NCBI RefSeq assembly: GCF_004138165.1
Contig: NZ_RYFF01000007.1
Span: 62,001 to 126,000, forward strand
DNA from: Candidatus Chloroploca sp. Khr17
GTDB lineage: Bacteria; Chloroflexota; Chloroflexia; Chloroflexales; Chloroflexaceae
DNA: 64,000 nucleotides
Direction: 5' to 3'
The translations under genes and the position numbers were made by a program. Below are positions 7,575 through 16,854 of this stretch, piece by piece; positions within the stretch are counted from its first letter, which is position 1, and each line of letters opens with the position of its first letter. The notes beneath the pieces are model-generated. The model did no database searches. It was not told where the DNA came from and saw only the letters and a list, made by a program, of their open reading frames with translations.

Positions 7575-8336
7575 ATGCCGACAAAAATACGGATCATGCC
7601 AACGCTGCTATACAAAGAAGTAGGACTAGTCAAAGGCGTAGGTTTTGATGCCTGGCGTCGCGTCGGGAGCGCAATGCAAGCCATCCGAGTTTACAATATG
7701 CGTGAGGTAGATGAACTTATCTTGCTTGATATTACAGCAACACGAGATAAGCGTCCCCCAGATTTTGAATTAGTAGATGAACTTGCCGATGAATGTTTTA
7801 TGCCACTTACTATCGGTGGTGGTGTGCGTACTATCGAGGATGTACGACATCTCTTACAGGTGGGTGCCGACAAAATTGCACTCAATACTGCTGCAATTGA
7901 AGAACCTAATCTGATTACTCAGATCGCAAATCATTTCGGTTCACAGTGTGTCGTTGTGTCAATTGATGTCCGATGCCACGCTCAGCAAAAGTATGAAGTC
8001 TTTACACATGCTGGCACCATTGCTACGGGGAGAGATCCTGCAAGTTGGGCACAAGAAGTTCAGGATCGTGGTGCTGGCGAGATTTTGCTTACCTCGATCG
8101 AGCGCGACGGTACGATGAGTGGCTATAACAATGATCTTACGGCCAAAGTTTCTACTACCGTCTCCATTCCTGTGATTGCATCAGGCGGTGCAGGTAACTA
8201 TCAACACATGGCATCTGTCTTGCGTGAGGGGGGAGCATCGGCAGTAGCAGCAGCAAGTATTTTTCATTTTACCCAACAAACCCCACTTGAAGCGAAACGA
8301 TATCTCCACGAACATGGTTTTATGGTGCGCCTGTAG
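7575..8336 (+). CDS. HisF-like ammonia-channel protein of the acetamidino module
   Basis: 253-residue (beta/alpha)8-barrel related to HisF. The barrel marks LTIGGGVRTIEDV, VSIDVRC and VIASGGAGNYQHM are clear. In true HisF the first strand carries the catalytic aspartate in a PCLD context; here it reads IMPTLLYKEVGLVKG, with leucine at that position. The second acidic residue (SIDV) remains. This loss is typical of HisF homologues in O-antigen loci, which pass ammonia to an amidotransferase rather than make imidazole glycerol phosphate. The gene sits 10 bases after the HisH-like gene and shares its AT-rich codon use. Confidence 0.86.
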   Translation: MPTKIRIMPTLLYKEVGLVKGVGFDAWRRVGSAMQAIRVYNMREVDELILLDITATRDKRPPDFELVDELADECFMPLTIGGGVRTIEDVRHLLQVGADKIALNTAAIEEPNLITQIANHFGSQCVVVSIDVRCHAQQKYEVFTHAGTIATGRDPASWAQEVQDRGAGEILLTSIERDGTMSGYNNDLTAKVSTTVSIPVIASGGAGNYQHMASVLREGGASAVAAASIFHFTQQTPLEAKRYLHEHGFMVRL

Positions 8337-8412
8337 ATGATAGGTAAAGCTTGTAATGCTTTCATTGTCTATCAAAGTTCCAAGATGATCGTTTTGCTAG
8401 ATGAGGAGACCT

Positions 8413-9039
8413 ATGAGCAACGACTCACGTAGCGCTGCAGAAGCCAAACGTTTGGAGCAATTGTGGTCAGGTGAGTTCGGAAATGCCTATATTGAGCGCA
8501 ATCGCACTGCCGGCGAACACCGTGCGGCATTCTGGGCAGCAACGCTAGCTGCGTTCCCAGTCCAGCGCATTCTTGAGGTTGGGTGCAATCTCGGCGGCAA
8601 CCTGCAACATATCGCTTCACAGCTACCACCTGAGCAAGTGTATGGCATTGATATTAATCAGCAAGCTCTTCTTGAACTACATCGCCTCGTCCCAGGGGTC
8701 AATGCCCTCTATAGTCCCGCCCGTGAACTGCCTTTCCGCGATCGTTGGTTCGATCTGGTCTTCACCATGGGAGTGCTGATCCATCAGCCTGAAACTACGT
8801 TGCCTCTGGTCATGGCTGAGATCGTCCGTTGCTCGCGACGTTATGTCCTTTGCGGTGAGTACTATGCAGAACAAACGACGGAGATCTCCTACCGTGGTGA
8901 GCATGCAGCCCTCTTTAAACGTGACTATGGGCGTATCTACCAAGAGTTGTTCCCCGACTTACAGTTGCGCCAGACAGGTCTGCTTGGTCGTGATGAAGGT
9001 TGGGATGATGTAACCTATTGGCTCTTCGAGAAACCGTGA
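8413..9039 (+). CDS. Pseudaminic acid biosynthesis-associated methyltransferase
   Basis: Class I SAM-dependent methyltransferase of 208 residues. The SAM loop is ILEVGCNLGGNLQHI near residue 50, followed by an acidic VYGIDIN. The N-terminal LWSGEFGNAYIERN and the central GVLIHQPETTLPLVMAEIVR match a small methylase family commonly found beside pse genes. It may methylate pseudaminic acid or a precursor. ATG 8413 is chosen because AGGAG (8404-8408) lies at the right distance; an in-frame ATG at 8401 lies upstream of that site. GC-rich codon use returns from here onward. Confidence 0.8.
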   Translation: MSNDSRSAAEAKRLEQLWSGEFGNAYIERNRTAGEHRAAFWAATLAAFPVQRILEVGCNLGGNLQHIASQLPPEQVYGIDINQQALLELHRLVPGVNALYSPARELPFRDRWFDLVFTMGVLIHQPETTLPLVMAEIVRCSRRYVLCGEYYAEQTTEISYRGEHAALFKRDYGRIYQELFPDLQLRQTGLLGRDEGWDDVTYWLFEKP

Positions 9040-9057
9040 CGTAGCGCAGGAACGCCT

Positions 9058-9807
9058 ATGAGACGCGTGATTATTGTTCAGGCACGGATGACCTCAAGCC
9101 GTCTACCGGGCAAGATCCTGATGGATGTTGCTGGGCAACCCATGCTGGCCCAGCAATTGCGTCGCTTGAAAGCCTGTAAGGCGGCTGACGAAATCATCAT
9201 AGCCACAACAACGAATCCTGCTGATGATTCGGTCATTGAGCTGGCGCGACACGAAGGTGTTGGCTGGTTCCGTGGGAGCGAACCTGATGTGCTGGCACGC
9301 TATGTTGGCGCAGCACACCAAGCGCGTGCTGATGTCGTCGTACGGGTAACCGCAGATTGTCCCCTCATTGATCCTGAGGTAACCGATCAAATCATCAATG
9401 AGTTGGTAAACCACCGCGCAGAGTGCGACTACGTGAGTAATGTCGAGGAGCGTACCTTTCCGCACGGGCTTGATGTCGAGGCATTCTTCTTTGATACGCT
9501 GCTCCGCGCCGAGCGCCTAGGCCGTTCAGCCGCAGCGCGTGAGCACGTGACAGTGGTGATGCGCGCTGAATACCCCGATCTGTTTCTGCGTCGTTCAGTG
9601 CATGCCCCACATAACGCGGCTGACCTACGCTGGACAGTCGATACGGCTGAAGATTTGCAACTTGTGCGGTCGCTCTACGACGATCTTGATCTTGGAACAC
9701 GCATGCTAGGCTATGAGGTGATCGTGGCGTATGCCCGAGCACATCCCGAGTTGGCACGTATCAATGCCAGTAGCCACACATGGCAACCGAAACCATGCAA
9801 TACCTGA
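9058..9807 (+). CDS. pseF: CMP-pseudaminic acid synthetase (cytidylyltransferase), PseF
   Basis: 249-residue nucleotidyltransferase of the SpsF/PseF group. The nucleotide-binding start is IIVQARMTSSRLPGKIL, with the basic residues expected for CTP binding. VVRVTADCPLIDPEV supplies the metal-binding acidic residue. It should activate pseudaminic acid with CTP to CMP-Pse, the donor for glycosyltransferases. Family resemblance alone would also fit spore-coat SpsF proteins; the neighbouring pseG and pseI genes decide it. Its end overlaps the next gene by up to 28 bases. Confidence 0.85.
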   Translation: MRRVIIVQARMTSSRLPGKILMDVAGQPMLAQQLRRLKACKAADEIIIATTTNPADDSVIELARHEGVGWFRGSEPDVLARYVGAAHQARADVVVRVTADCPLIDPEVTDQIINELVNHRAECDYVSNVEERTFPHGLDVEAFFFDTLLRAERLGRSAAAREHVTVVMRAEYPDLFLRRSVHAPHNAADLRWTVDTAEDLQLVRSLYDDLDLGTRMLGYEVIVAYARAHPELARINASSHTWQPKPCNT

Positions 9808-11303
9808 TCATCCGTGCCGACGCAAGCACTCAGATGGGCACAGGCCACGTGATGCGCTGTCTGGCCATCGCCCAGGCCTGGCAAGATAGCGACGGCACAG
9901 GTATGCTTGCAGCAGCGACGCTCCCTCCCGCACTCCACGAGCGACTACGCGCAGAGGCGGTGGATGTACGACTGATTGATGCCGAGCCGGGTAGCCCAGC
10001 CGATGCTGCGCAGACTGCGACGATCGCTCGTGCGTACCGTGCTGCATGGGTGGTGGTTGATGGCTACCAATTCGGCAGCAGCTACCAACGGGCGCTCAAA
10101 GACGCCGGGCTACAGGTACTCTTCATTGACGACTATGGTCATGCTGATCGCTATGATGCTGATCTGATCTTCAATCAAAATATTTATGCCAATAAAAGTC
10201 TATACACTAATCGTGCATCAAATACAAAATTGTTACTCGGGGCACGCTACGCGCTGTTAAGGCGCGAGTTCTGGCCTTGGCGTGGTTGGAGACGCGAGAT
10301 TGCGCCAGTGGTGCGCAAGGTGCTCGTTACGCTGGGTGGATCCGATCCCCCCAACGTGACGATCAAAGTCATACAGGCGCTTGAACTCCTTGACCTCCCT
10401 GAACTAGAGATCGTGATCGTCGCTGGCAGCGGCAATCTGCACTATGAAGATCAGCAGACGGCAGTGAACAACAGTCGTCACACTATGCGCATTCGGCACG
10501 ACGTTACTGATATGTCAGGCTTCATGGCATGGGCCGATATCGCGATCAGTGCAGGAGGCAGCACAACCTATGAGCTAGCCCGCATGGGCTTGCCCACGTT
10601 GTATATCTTGCTTGCAGAAAACCAACATGCCAGTGCGACAGCCCTTGCTATGGCAGGCGTGGGGATATGCCTAGGTTGGTACAGCCAATTAACTGCCGAG
10701 ACGATTGCAGGTGCCATATGTAGCCTCCTAGCCAACGCCGATGTGCGCCACAAACTAACACACAGTAGTCAAGACTTGATCGATGGCTATGGAGCCAATC
10801 GCGTGATTGCCAAGCTCTGCCGTGAACCGATCACGTTACGACAAGCTACCACTGAAGACTGCTACCTGATCTGGAATTGGGCGAATGAACCAACTACACG
10901 GGCCGCCTCATTCTCTTCAGCATCAATCCCTTGGGAAGAGCATATGGCATGGTTTGCCCAACGTATCGCAAGCCAAGAGCATCGGATCTGGATCGGGGTT
11001 GATGCCAAGGCCACACCCATTGGTCAAGTGCGTTTTGAGCGCAAGCACCACGAAGCAGTTATCTCGGTCGGCATTGCTCAGCATGCACGTGGCCAAGGCT
11101 ATGGCAGCACCATCATTCGTCTAGGGGCAGAGGCTGTTTTTGCCGAGTGGCCTATTCGTCAGATCATCGCTTATCTAAAGCCAGATAATCAAATCTCATT
11201 ACGCGCCTTTTTAGATGCGGGCTTTGTTGAACGTAGCCCATCTAACGTGCATGGAGTCCATGCCTTGTGCCTGATCCTTATGCGGAAGGAGGATGTCGCT
11301 TGA
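9795..11303 (+). CDS. PseG-PseH fusion: UDP-sugar hydrolase joined to an N-acetyltransferase
   Basis: About 502 residues in two parts. Residues 1 to about 340 are PseG, the hydrolase that removes UDP from UDP-2,4-diacetamido-2,4,6-trideoxy-L-altrose. It has a GT-B fold, with the catalytic histidine in IIRADASTQMGTGHVMRC (His18 from this start) and the sugar-nucleotide site ISAGGSTTYELARMGLP. Residues about 345-500 are a GNAT acetyltransferase (TLRQATTEDCYLIWNWANE, then VGIAQHARGQGYGSTII for acetyl-CoA). This is PseH, which acetylates the 4-amino group one step earlier. No separate pseH is present, so the fusion completes the pathway. ATG 9795 fits the usual PseG N-terminus; ATG 9780 is an alternative. 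Confidence 0.88.
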   Translation: MQYLIIRADASTQMGTGHVMRCLAIAQAWQDSDGTGMLAAATLPPALHERLRAEAVDVRLIDAEPGSPADAAQTATIARAYRAAWVVVDGYQFGSSYQRALKDAGLQVLFIDDYGHADRYDADLIFNQNIYANKSLYTNRASNTKLLLGARYALLRREFWPWRGWRREIAPVVRKVLVTLGGSDPPNVTIKVIQALELLDLPELEIVIVAGSGNLHYEDQQTAVNNSRHTMRIRHDVTDMSGFMAWADIAISAGGSTTYELARMGLPTLYILLAENQHASATALAMAGVGICLGWYSQLTAETIAGAICSLLANADVRHKLTHSSQDLIDGYGANRVIAKLCREPITLRQATTEDCYLIWNWANEPTTRAASFSSASIPWEEHMAWFAQRIASQEHRIWIGVDAKATPIGQVRFERKHHEAVISVGIAQHARGQGYGSTIIRLGAEAVFAEWPIRQIIAYLKPDNQISLRAFLDAGFVERSPSNVHGVHALCLILMRKEDVA

Positions 11304-12373
11304 GTAACCTTATGCAGATCAACAATCGACACATTGGCCCTGATGCACCAACCTACATCGTTGCTGAACTTTCGGCCAACCACAACCAAGATTTCGACGA
11401 GGCGATCCGGCTGATTCATGCCGCCCACGAGGCCGGTGCCGACGCGATCAAGCTCCAGACCTATACTCCCGATACGATCACCATTGATAGCGACCTTCCC
11501 CCCTTTCAGATCGGTGGCGGAACACTCTGGGATGGGCGTAACCTTTACGATCTCTACGGGGAGGCCTACACACCTTGGGAATGGCAGCCCAAGCTGAAGC
11601 AAGCAGCTGAAGATCTAGGTATGGATCTTTTTTCGACACCTTTTGATGCGACAGCCGTTGATTTTTTGGAAGAGATGCATGTTCCTGCCTACAAGGTCGC
11701 ATCATTTGAGCTCATCGATCTGCCCCTCATCGCGAAGATCGCTCGCACCGGCAAGCCAATGATCATTTCGACGGGCATGGCCAGTTTGGGCGAGATCGAA
11801 GAGGCGGTCGCAACGGCGCGGGGGGCTGGAGCGACGCAGGTTGCATTGCTCAAGTGTACCAGCGGGTATCCCTCACCACCGGAAGAGATGCATTTGCATA
11901 CCATTCCACACCTAGCTGCGGCCTTCGCGGTGCCAGTCGGGCTCTCCGACCATACCTTGGGCATCGCGGTTCCCGTAGCTGCAATCGCACTAGGTGCCGC
12001 CATCGTTGAGAAACACTTCACCATGTCACGCGCTGTCCCTGGGCCCGATAGCGCCTTCTCGCTTGAACCACACGAGTTCAAGGCAATGGTTGAAGCAATC
12101 CGCGTCGCCGAACGAGCACTTGGGCGAGTTCATTATGGCGTGAGCGAGCGTGAAACGGCGAGCAAAGTCTTTCGCCGTTCGCTCTTTGTTGTAGCTGATG
12201 TCGCCGCCGGCGAGCTTTTTACCGAGGCGAACGTGCGCTCGATCCGTCCAGCCCACGGCTTGGCCCCAAAGTACCTACCCGAAGTCTTGGGTCGGCGCGC
12301 AGTACGAGCTATCGAACGAGGTACGCCGCTCAGTTGGGAGTTGGTGGGTACATACGACGAGGATAGATCTTGA
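11300..12373 (+). CDS. pseI: Pseudaminic acid synthase, PseI
   Basis: NeuB-family synthase of about 357 residues that condenses the 6-deoxy-altrose derivative with phosphoenolpyruvate. Visible marks are YIVAELSANHNQDFDEA, ADAIKLQTYTPDTIT, STPFDATAVDFLEE, LLKCTSGYPSPPEEM, and GLSDHTLGIAVPVAAIALGA. It ends in an antifreeze-like SAF domain (RRSLFVVADVAAGELFTEAN to RRAVRAIERGTPLSWELV). TTG 11300 is preferred because GAAGGAGG (11285-11292) lies seven bases upstream and the TTG overlaps the pseGH stop (TTGA). ATG 11312 is the alternative but is too far from that site. The pse rather than neu or leg assignment follows from context. Confidence 0.9.
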   Translation: MSNLMQINNRHIGPDAPTYIVAELSANHNQDFDEAIRLIHAAHEAGADAIKLQTYTPDTITIDSDLPPFQIGGGTLWDGRNLYDLYGEAYTPWEWQPKLKQAAEDLGMDLFSTPFDATAVDFLEEMHVPAYKVASFELIDLPLIAKIARTGKPMIISTGMASLGEIEEAVATARGAGATQVALLKCTSGYPSPPEEMHLHTIPHLAAAFAVPVGLSDHTLGIAVPVAAIALGAAIVEKHFTMSRAVPGPDSAFSLEPHEFKAMVEAIRVAERALGRVHYGVSERETASKVFRRSLFVVADVAAGELFTEANVRSIRPAHGLAPKYLPEVLGRRAVRAIERGTPLSWELVGTYDEDRS

Positions 12374-14361
12374 TGCGTATCATTCTATGCGAGACGGCCA
12401 GCCAAATCCGACAGATTGTGGCCTTCCAAATAGCTGAACCTGAGATCTCCATCGTTGCCCTAACCCCTGACGCAGCGTGGGCATGCCAACGCCTAGGTCG
12501 CACCTACATAAAACCTGAAGACATCTATAGTGATGAGGAATTAGCTTGTAATAGCAGTCAAATATTCACTAGTTCGTTTGAGTGGATTGATGAGATTGAT
12601 GGCTCTTTGCAGGCGCACATTCCGCAATTTGCTGATGCGCAGTTTGGTCCAGCACAGGCATGGTGCCTCGTACTACAATCTTGGCTTGGCGAGTACTATC
12701 GGGGGTGGCACATCCTCCAACGGTTATTTAAGCAATATCAGCCAAATCATGTACTGTGCTGGCCATATCATGAGATTGAGCCTCGTTGGAATTTTGTTGA
12801 GGATCAATCTGTTTTAAGCCTGCTACTACCACAAGTAGCCTCATACTGCGGAGTACCATTCAAGATCCTCCCAGAGGTTTCTGAACATAATAGTACCATT
12901 TCACAAAACTCAACAACTCGATCTTTACCTTACTCACGATTTGCTCTTGAACGATTCATCAGATCATATATAAATCCCTTGATCATGGCCGCACAGCGTC
13001 AATTTGGAAGCAGCAAATGGTGGGCCGAAGTACGCCACATCTATAAAACCGGCTTGATGAATGTGCCAATCCCAAAGATCACATCCGCACACAAACGTAT
13101 GCGGTTATTAACTATTGGGAGAGGTTATGATTTAGATCCGACTATTACAATACTACGGCGCGAAGGTATACCAATCGACTGGCTAGATATGTATGTTCCC
13201 GGGACAAGCCACGGCCCGACGTGTGCTGATCCACCACTTGATGCTGGACTTCAAACGTTACTGCATCAGCTGTGGAAGAGCATCACCCCAGAATCAATGT
13301 TATGGAAACTCTTCAAGGCCTGGGGGCTTCAACCTGTGCAACGAGCTCAACAGCAGTTCTCTCACTGGTGGCACGAGATTATCCCCCAACTTTGGTCGGG
13401 TCACCAACGTGCAGCAGTGCAACTCGCACGCAAGCGCTACCATGCCGTCATCGGTATGGATGCAGGTGGCGAGACGCTGAGTGGGGCAATGATGCAAGCA
13501 GCGGCTGCAGCTAACGTGCCGCGTATCCTGTATCAGCATGGAAGTTCATCACGTATTCGAACTGTCGGTTGGCAACATTTTTTAGTTAACACCGATCTGT
13601 TCTTTGTCTATGGCTCTGGCACCGCTCAATTGATTGAGCGTGACCGACTTAGACATGCGGAAACGATAGCACAAATTAGCTTAATAGGATCTGCTCGCCT
13701 GGATTTTCTACGCACCGGAACGAGCAAACTACTCATCTCGTCACTTCGTGCGCTATTGCACCGTAATGACCCACGTCCACTCATCCTCTATATCCCCACC
13801 AATTTTGGTGGACCAGCGCGACCTTTTGGTGAACAAACTGGCTACCCCGATGTCTCCTACTTCGAGCTCCAGCAGCGTATCCTCCGCATCTTCAAGGGCT
13901 ACCCGAGCGTGCGGCTGCTCTACAAGGACTTTAGCCTCGCCAATAGCAGCTATAACCCTGTTCCCGATTTCATTCGGGCCGAACTCCCAGACGTGACGAT
14001 TGTTCACGATTTGCCCCTTACCCGCCTGATGTGGGCTGTTGACGCCATTATTGTTGACCACGCGATCACGGCTCTTGGCGAAGTGCTGTTGACCAAGAAG
14101 CCAATTGTGGTTTACGATCCCGATCCAATCGAAGGGCTTGAACTGCCCGATGCCCGCGACCTGCTGCGCCGCCGAGCCACCGTAGCCATCACACCTGACG
14201 AGTTTGAAGCAGCGGTACGAACGCTGTTAAACAGGGGAGACTTCACTGAGGTGAACCAGCCCGACGACAGTTTCCTACGCGCCTACTGCACTCATCTCAA
14301 CGATGGCAAGTCGGCCGAACGTGCTGCCGCCGAAGTCATGCGCATTATGAGGCACTCGTGA
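12373..14361 (+). CDS. Large GT-B-like transferase, candidate nonulosonate transferase
   Basis: 662 residues, no membrane segment. The C-terminal third resembles capsule and CDP-glycerol-type GT-B transferases. RILYQHGSSSRIRTVGWQHFLVNTDLFFVYG stands near residue 380, and VTIVHDLPLTRLMWAVDAIIVDHAITALGEVLLTKKPIVVYDP near residue 540, where the latter would bind the donor nucleotide. The N-terminal half (about 330 residues) matches nothing I recognise. Position directly after pseI, with ATG overlapping the pseI stop (TGATG), makes transfer of CMP-pseudaminic acid a reasonable guess, but that is inference. Base composition is more AT-rich in the first two thirds (12480-13200) than in the last, as if assembled from two sources. 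Confidence 0.55.
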   Translation: MRIILCETASQIRQIVAFQIAEPEISIVALTPDAAWACQRLGRTYIKPEDIYSDEELACNSSQIFTSSFEWIDEIDGSLQAHIPQFADAQFGPAQAWCLVLQSWLGEYYRGWHILQRLFKQYQPNHVLCWPYHEIEPRWNFVEDQSVLSLLLPQVASYCGVPFKILPEVSEHNSTISQNSTTRSLPYSRFALERFIRSYINPLIMAAQRQFGSSKWWAEVRHIYKTGLMNVPIPKITSAHKRMRLLTIGRGYDLDPTITILRREGIPIDWLDMYVPGTSHGPTCADPPLDAGLQTLLHQLWKSITPESMLWKLFKAWGLQPVQRAQQQFSHWWHEIIPQLWSGHQRAAVQLARKRYHAVIGMDAGGETLSGAMMQAAAAANVPRILYQHGSSSRIRTVGWQHFLVNTDLFFVYGSGTAQLIERDRLRHAETIAQISLIGSARLDFLRTGTSKLLISSLRALLHRNDPRPLILYIPTNFGGPARPFGEQTGYPDVSYFELQQRILRIFKGYPSVRLLYKDFSLANSSYNPVPDFIRAELPDVTIVHDLPLTRLMWAVDAIIVDHAITALGEVLLTKKPIVVYDPDPIEGLELPDARDLLRRRATVAITPDEFEAAVRTLLNRGDFTEVNQPDDSFLRAYCTHLNDGKSAERAAAEVMRIMRHS

Positions 14362-15851
14362 CGACAGTTCCGTCACCAGCATCCAAGCTCAACCCACTGA
14401 CTATGCTGGGTCGGTCTTCGCGCTTGACCCTTGGTACCCAGATCGGTGCGGTGCTCAACTTTGCGGCAAGCCTACTGGTTGCCCGTACACTTGGCCCTGA
14501 GCAGTTTGGTTCAATCTCGTTGGTCACTCTGGCGCTGCTCTATGCCTCATTTATGCGCCTGGGCATCTTCGATGGCGGTGAACGTGAGCTTCTTGATCGA
14601 CTTGGTCGCGGGGAGCAGGCCGCAGCCGAGCGGATCCAACGCATTGCTTTTACCGGTGAGTTGGTGTGGAGTATCTTGCCAGCGCTTGGGTTGCTTGCAA
14701 TGAGCTTCATGTTCGATGAGCCAGTTCGCCGCATTGGCTTTCTGCTCGCACCGCTGATGGCGTTCGGTACCACGCTCTACCGGATGCTGATGCGGCTACA
14801 TCTAGCCCACCAGCGGCTTGATCTTGTTGCCCCAATCAATGCACTCAGAGCAATTGGGGTACCAGTGCTCACCGTAGCGTTGTTGTATCCACTTGGAGCG
14901 TTTAGCCTACTGGTTGCCCCCCTCGTCGTAGAGTGGATCTTGGTCGGCGTGTATCTGCTACGCACACCGCTGCATCTACGTCCGTGCTTTGATCAGTCTA
15001 CCTTGCGTCGCCTCGTCGTAGTCGGGCTACCCTTGAGTTTGATGAGCCTGATCTATTGGACTTATCGGCTGGTAGGTGCCAGTAGTGTCGCGATCTTTTT
15101 GCCGGTGCAAGACCTCGGCTACTACAACTTTGTCAGTGGCCCTATTAACATTATCTTGGTCGCCTTTGCCGAGTTTTCGGCTATTCTTACACCAACCCTC
15201 TGGTCAGAGCTGAGTCGGGTTGGTGCTGCCGAGCGCCTAAGCCAAGAGTGTGCCCGCATAACTATTTTTACGACATTGGTAGCGTGTGTGTTGGTTAACA
15301 TGGCTCAGGCTGGATTTAGACCTTTTGTCGTGCTTGTAGCACCCGCATTTGCGGTAGCAACCCCTACATTCGACATCTTAGCATTCAGCATTGTGCTCTT
15401 GACGATCACTTTTGTGCCGGGCCTGATCCTTGACTCGGCTGTCGTAAATCGTCAATGGCAGCATTTGAGCATCTGGGTGGGAGGCTTGATCATCAATGTA
15501 ACGGCAAACTTCATGGCGATCCAACTCGGCGGTGGCATAGAGGCAATTGCCTTCAACAGTATCTGGGTTCAGCTTGGAGTGGTCATAGCCTTATTTATGT
15601 TGGCCCAACCCTTCATTTTCCAACAGCCAGCAGCTGCGCTGCGCCTCTATGCCGTGCTAGCTGGGATATTGACCCTATGTCTTGCAACATATTTTCTTAT
15701 CCAAATCGTTACGCTCCATTCGACAGCAAGCATGAAAGAGTTGATCATAGCTACCGTGCTGCGCGTGGGTCTCGTCCTAGCGATCTGGTTTGCCCCCAGT
15801 GTGTGGCTATGGCGAAACATAAGCCAGCGTACGGACGAACAATCGCTGTAG
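14358..15851 (+). CDS. Wzx-type polysaccharide flippase
   Basis: 497-residue integral membrane protein with about 12-14 hydrophobic segments of the MATE/MOP superfamily. The opening RLTLGTQIGAVLNFAASLLVARTLGPEQFGSISLVTLAL is the usual first-helix signature of O-unit and capsule flippases. It should move a polyprenyl-linked glycan unit across the membrane. GTG 14358 overlaps the stop of the preceding transferase gene by four bases, which suggests coupled translation. Family identity is clear; the transported glycan is inferred to contain pseudaminic acid. Confidence 0.85.
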   Translation: MTTVPSPASKLNPLTMLGRSSRLTLGTQIGAVLNFAASLLVARTLGPEQFGSISLVTLALLYASFMRLGIFDGGERELLDRLGRGEQAAAERIQRIAFTGELVWSILPALGLLAMSFMFDEPVRRIGFLLAPLMAFGTTLYRMLMRLHLAHQRLDLVAPINALRAIGVPVLTVALLYPLGAFSLLVAPLVVEWILVGVYLLRTPLHLRPCFDQSTLRRLVVVGLPLSLMSLIYWTYRLVGASSVAIFLPVQDLGYYNFVSGPINIILVAFAEFSAILTPTLWSELSRVGAAERLSQECARITIFTTLVACVLVNMAQAGFRPFVVLVAPAFAVATPTFDILAFSIVLLTITFVPGLILDSAVVNRQWQHLSIWVGGLIINVTANFMAIQLGGGIEAIAFNSIWVQLGVVIALFMLAQPFIFQQPAAALRLYAVLAGILTLCLATYFLIQIVTLHSTASMKELIIATVLRVGLVLAIWFAPSVWLWRNISQRTDEQSL

Positions 15852-15866
15852 TCTGAACATAACCCA

Positions 15867-16850
15867 ATGACGATGACGTATCATCAGCCACCAACCCATA
15901 ACGTGCCTACCCTCTCGATCATCATCGTCAATAGCGATGGGCTGAGGGATACGCTGGCGTGCCTTGCATCCATCTACCAACATCCACCGCAAGTGTCTTT
16001 TGAGGTCATCGTGGTTGATAATTGCTCACGTGAGGCTTGTCTTCCAGTTATTGGCGAGCATTTCCCACAAGTACGAGGACTGATGGCACCTACACGCCAG
16101 GGCTTTGCCAAAAACTATAACCAGGGGCTGCGTACAGCGAGTGGCGACTACCTGCTGGTACTCAACAACGATACGCTGATTCCGGCGGGGGCACTCGATA
16201 TGCTGCTTGAGGCGCTGCGGGCCGAATCAAGCTATGCTATGGTTGGCCCTCGTTTAGTTGGTATTGATGGCGTGCTCCAACCCGTATGCGCCCGCGATCT
16301 CCCTACCCCGCTCGACTACCTTATCGCTCAAGGGCTGCTCGACGCCGGGCTGCCGTTGGGTCGCCTCTGGCAACGTTGGTTGATACGACAAGTTACCCGC
16401 CGCCGTAGCGGGCCGGTTCCTTCTATTAGTGGGGCATGTATGCTGCTCAGACGCAGCGATGTAGAGACAGTCGGCTTTCTTGATGAAGGTTTTGATTTCT
16501 ACTATGAAGATGTAGAATGGTGCCACCGTTTTCAACGCCATGGACGAGCGATTGGCTTTGTTGCCGAGGCCGCGATCACCCACCTAGGTGATCAAACACT
16601 TTCACGGGTCAAAGTCTGGGCAAAACGGAGCGAGTATCTGAGCGCACAGCGTTATTTTATTCACTACTATCGTCTTTCAAATCGACAGCAAAATCTAATC
16701 TGGTTAGCAACAAGTTTTAACTATTTGATGCGTGGACTAGTTATGCTGCTTGCCGAAGCGATAGGAAAACAAACGCTTTACGCTCGCGAGTATCTTCTGC
16801 TTTGGGCATGGCTGCTCACTCAACGCCCCAATGGGCACAAGAGGGACTGA
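15867..16850 (+). CDS. GT2-family glycosyltransferase
   Basis: 327-residue GT-A transferase like rhamnosyltransferases of surface glycans. The N-terminal nucleotide-binding LSIIIVNSDGLRDTLACLASI leads to the acidic metal motif in YLLVLNNDTLIP near residue 107. The acceptor-site GFDFYYEDVEWCHRFQRHG stands near residue 215, where the DVEW pattern is typical of this family. It has no membrane anchor except a weakly hydrophobic tail. It lies 15 bases after the flippase gene. Sugar specificity cannot be read. Confidence 0.85.
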   Translation: MTMTYHQPPTHNVPTLSIIIVNSDGLRDTLACLASIYQHPPQVSFEVIVVDNCSREACLPVIGEHFPQVRGLMAPTRQGFAKNYNQGLRTASGDYLLVLNNDTLIPAGALDMLLEALRAESSYAMVGPRLVGIDGVLQPVCARDLPTPLDYLIAQGLLDAGLPLGRLWQRWLIRQVTRRRSGPVPSISGACMLLRRSDVETVGFLDEGFDFYYEDVEWCHRFQRHGRAIGFVAEAAITHLGDQTLSRVKVWAKRSEYLSAQRYFIHYYRLSNRQQNLIWLATSFNYLMRGLVMLLAEAIGKQTLYAREYLLLWAWLLTQRPNGHKRD

Positions 16851-16854
16851 GTTT

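Noticed and set aside
6947-8336. HisH and HisF as histidine biosynthesis genes
   Set aside because: HisF lacks the first catalytic aspartate, no other his gene is near, and the PP-loop amidotransferase precedes them, so they belong to sugar amidination.
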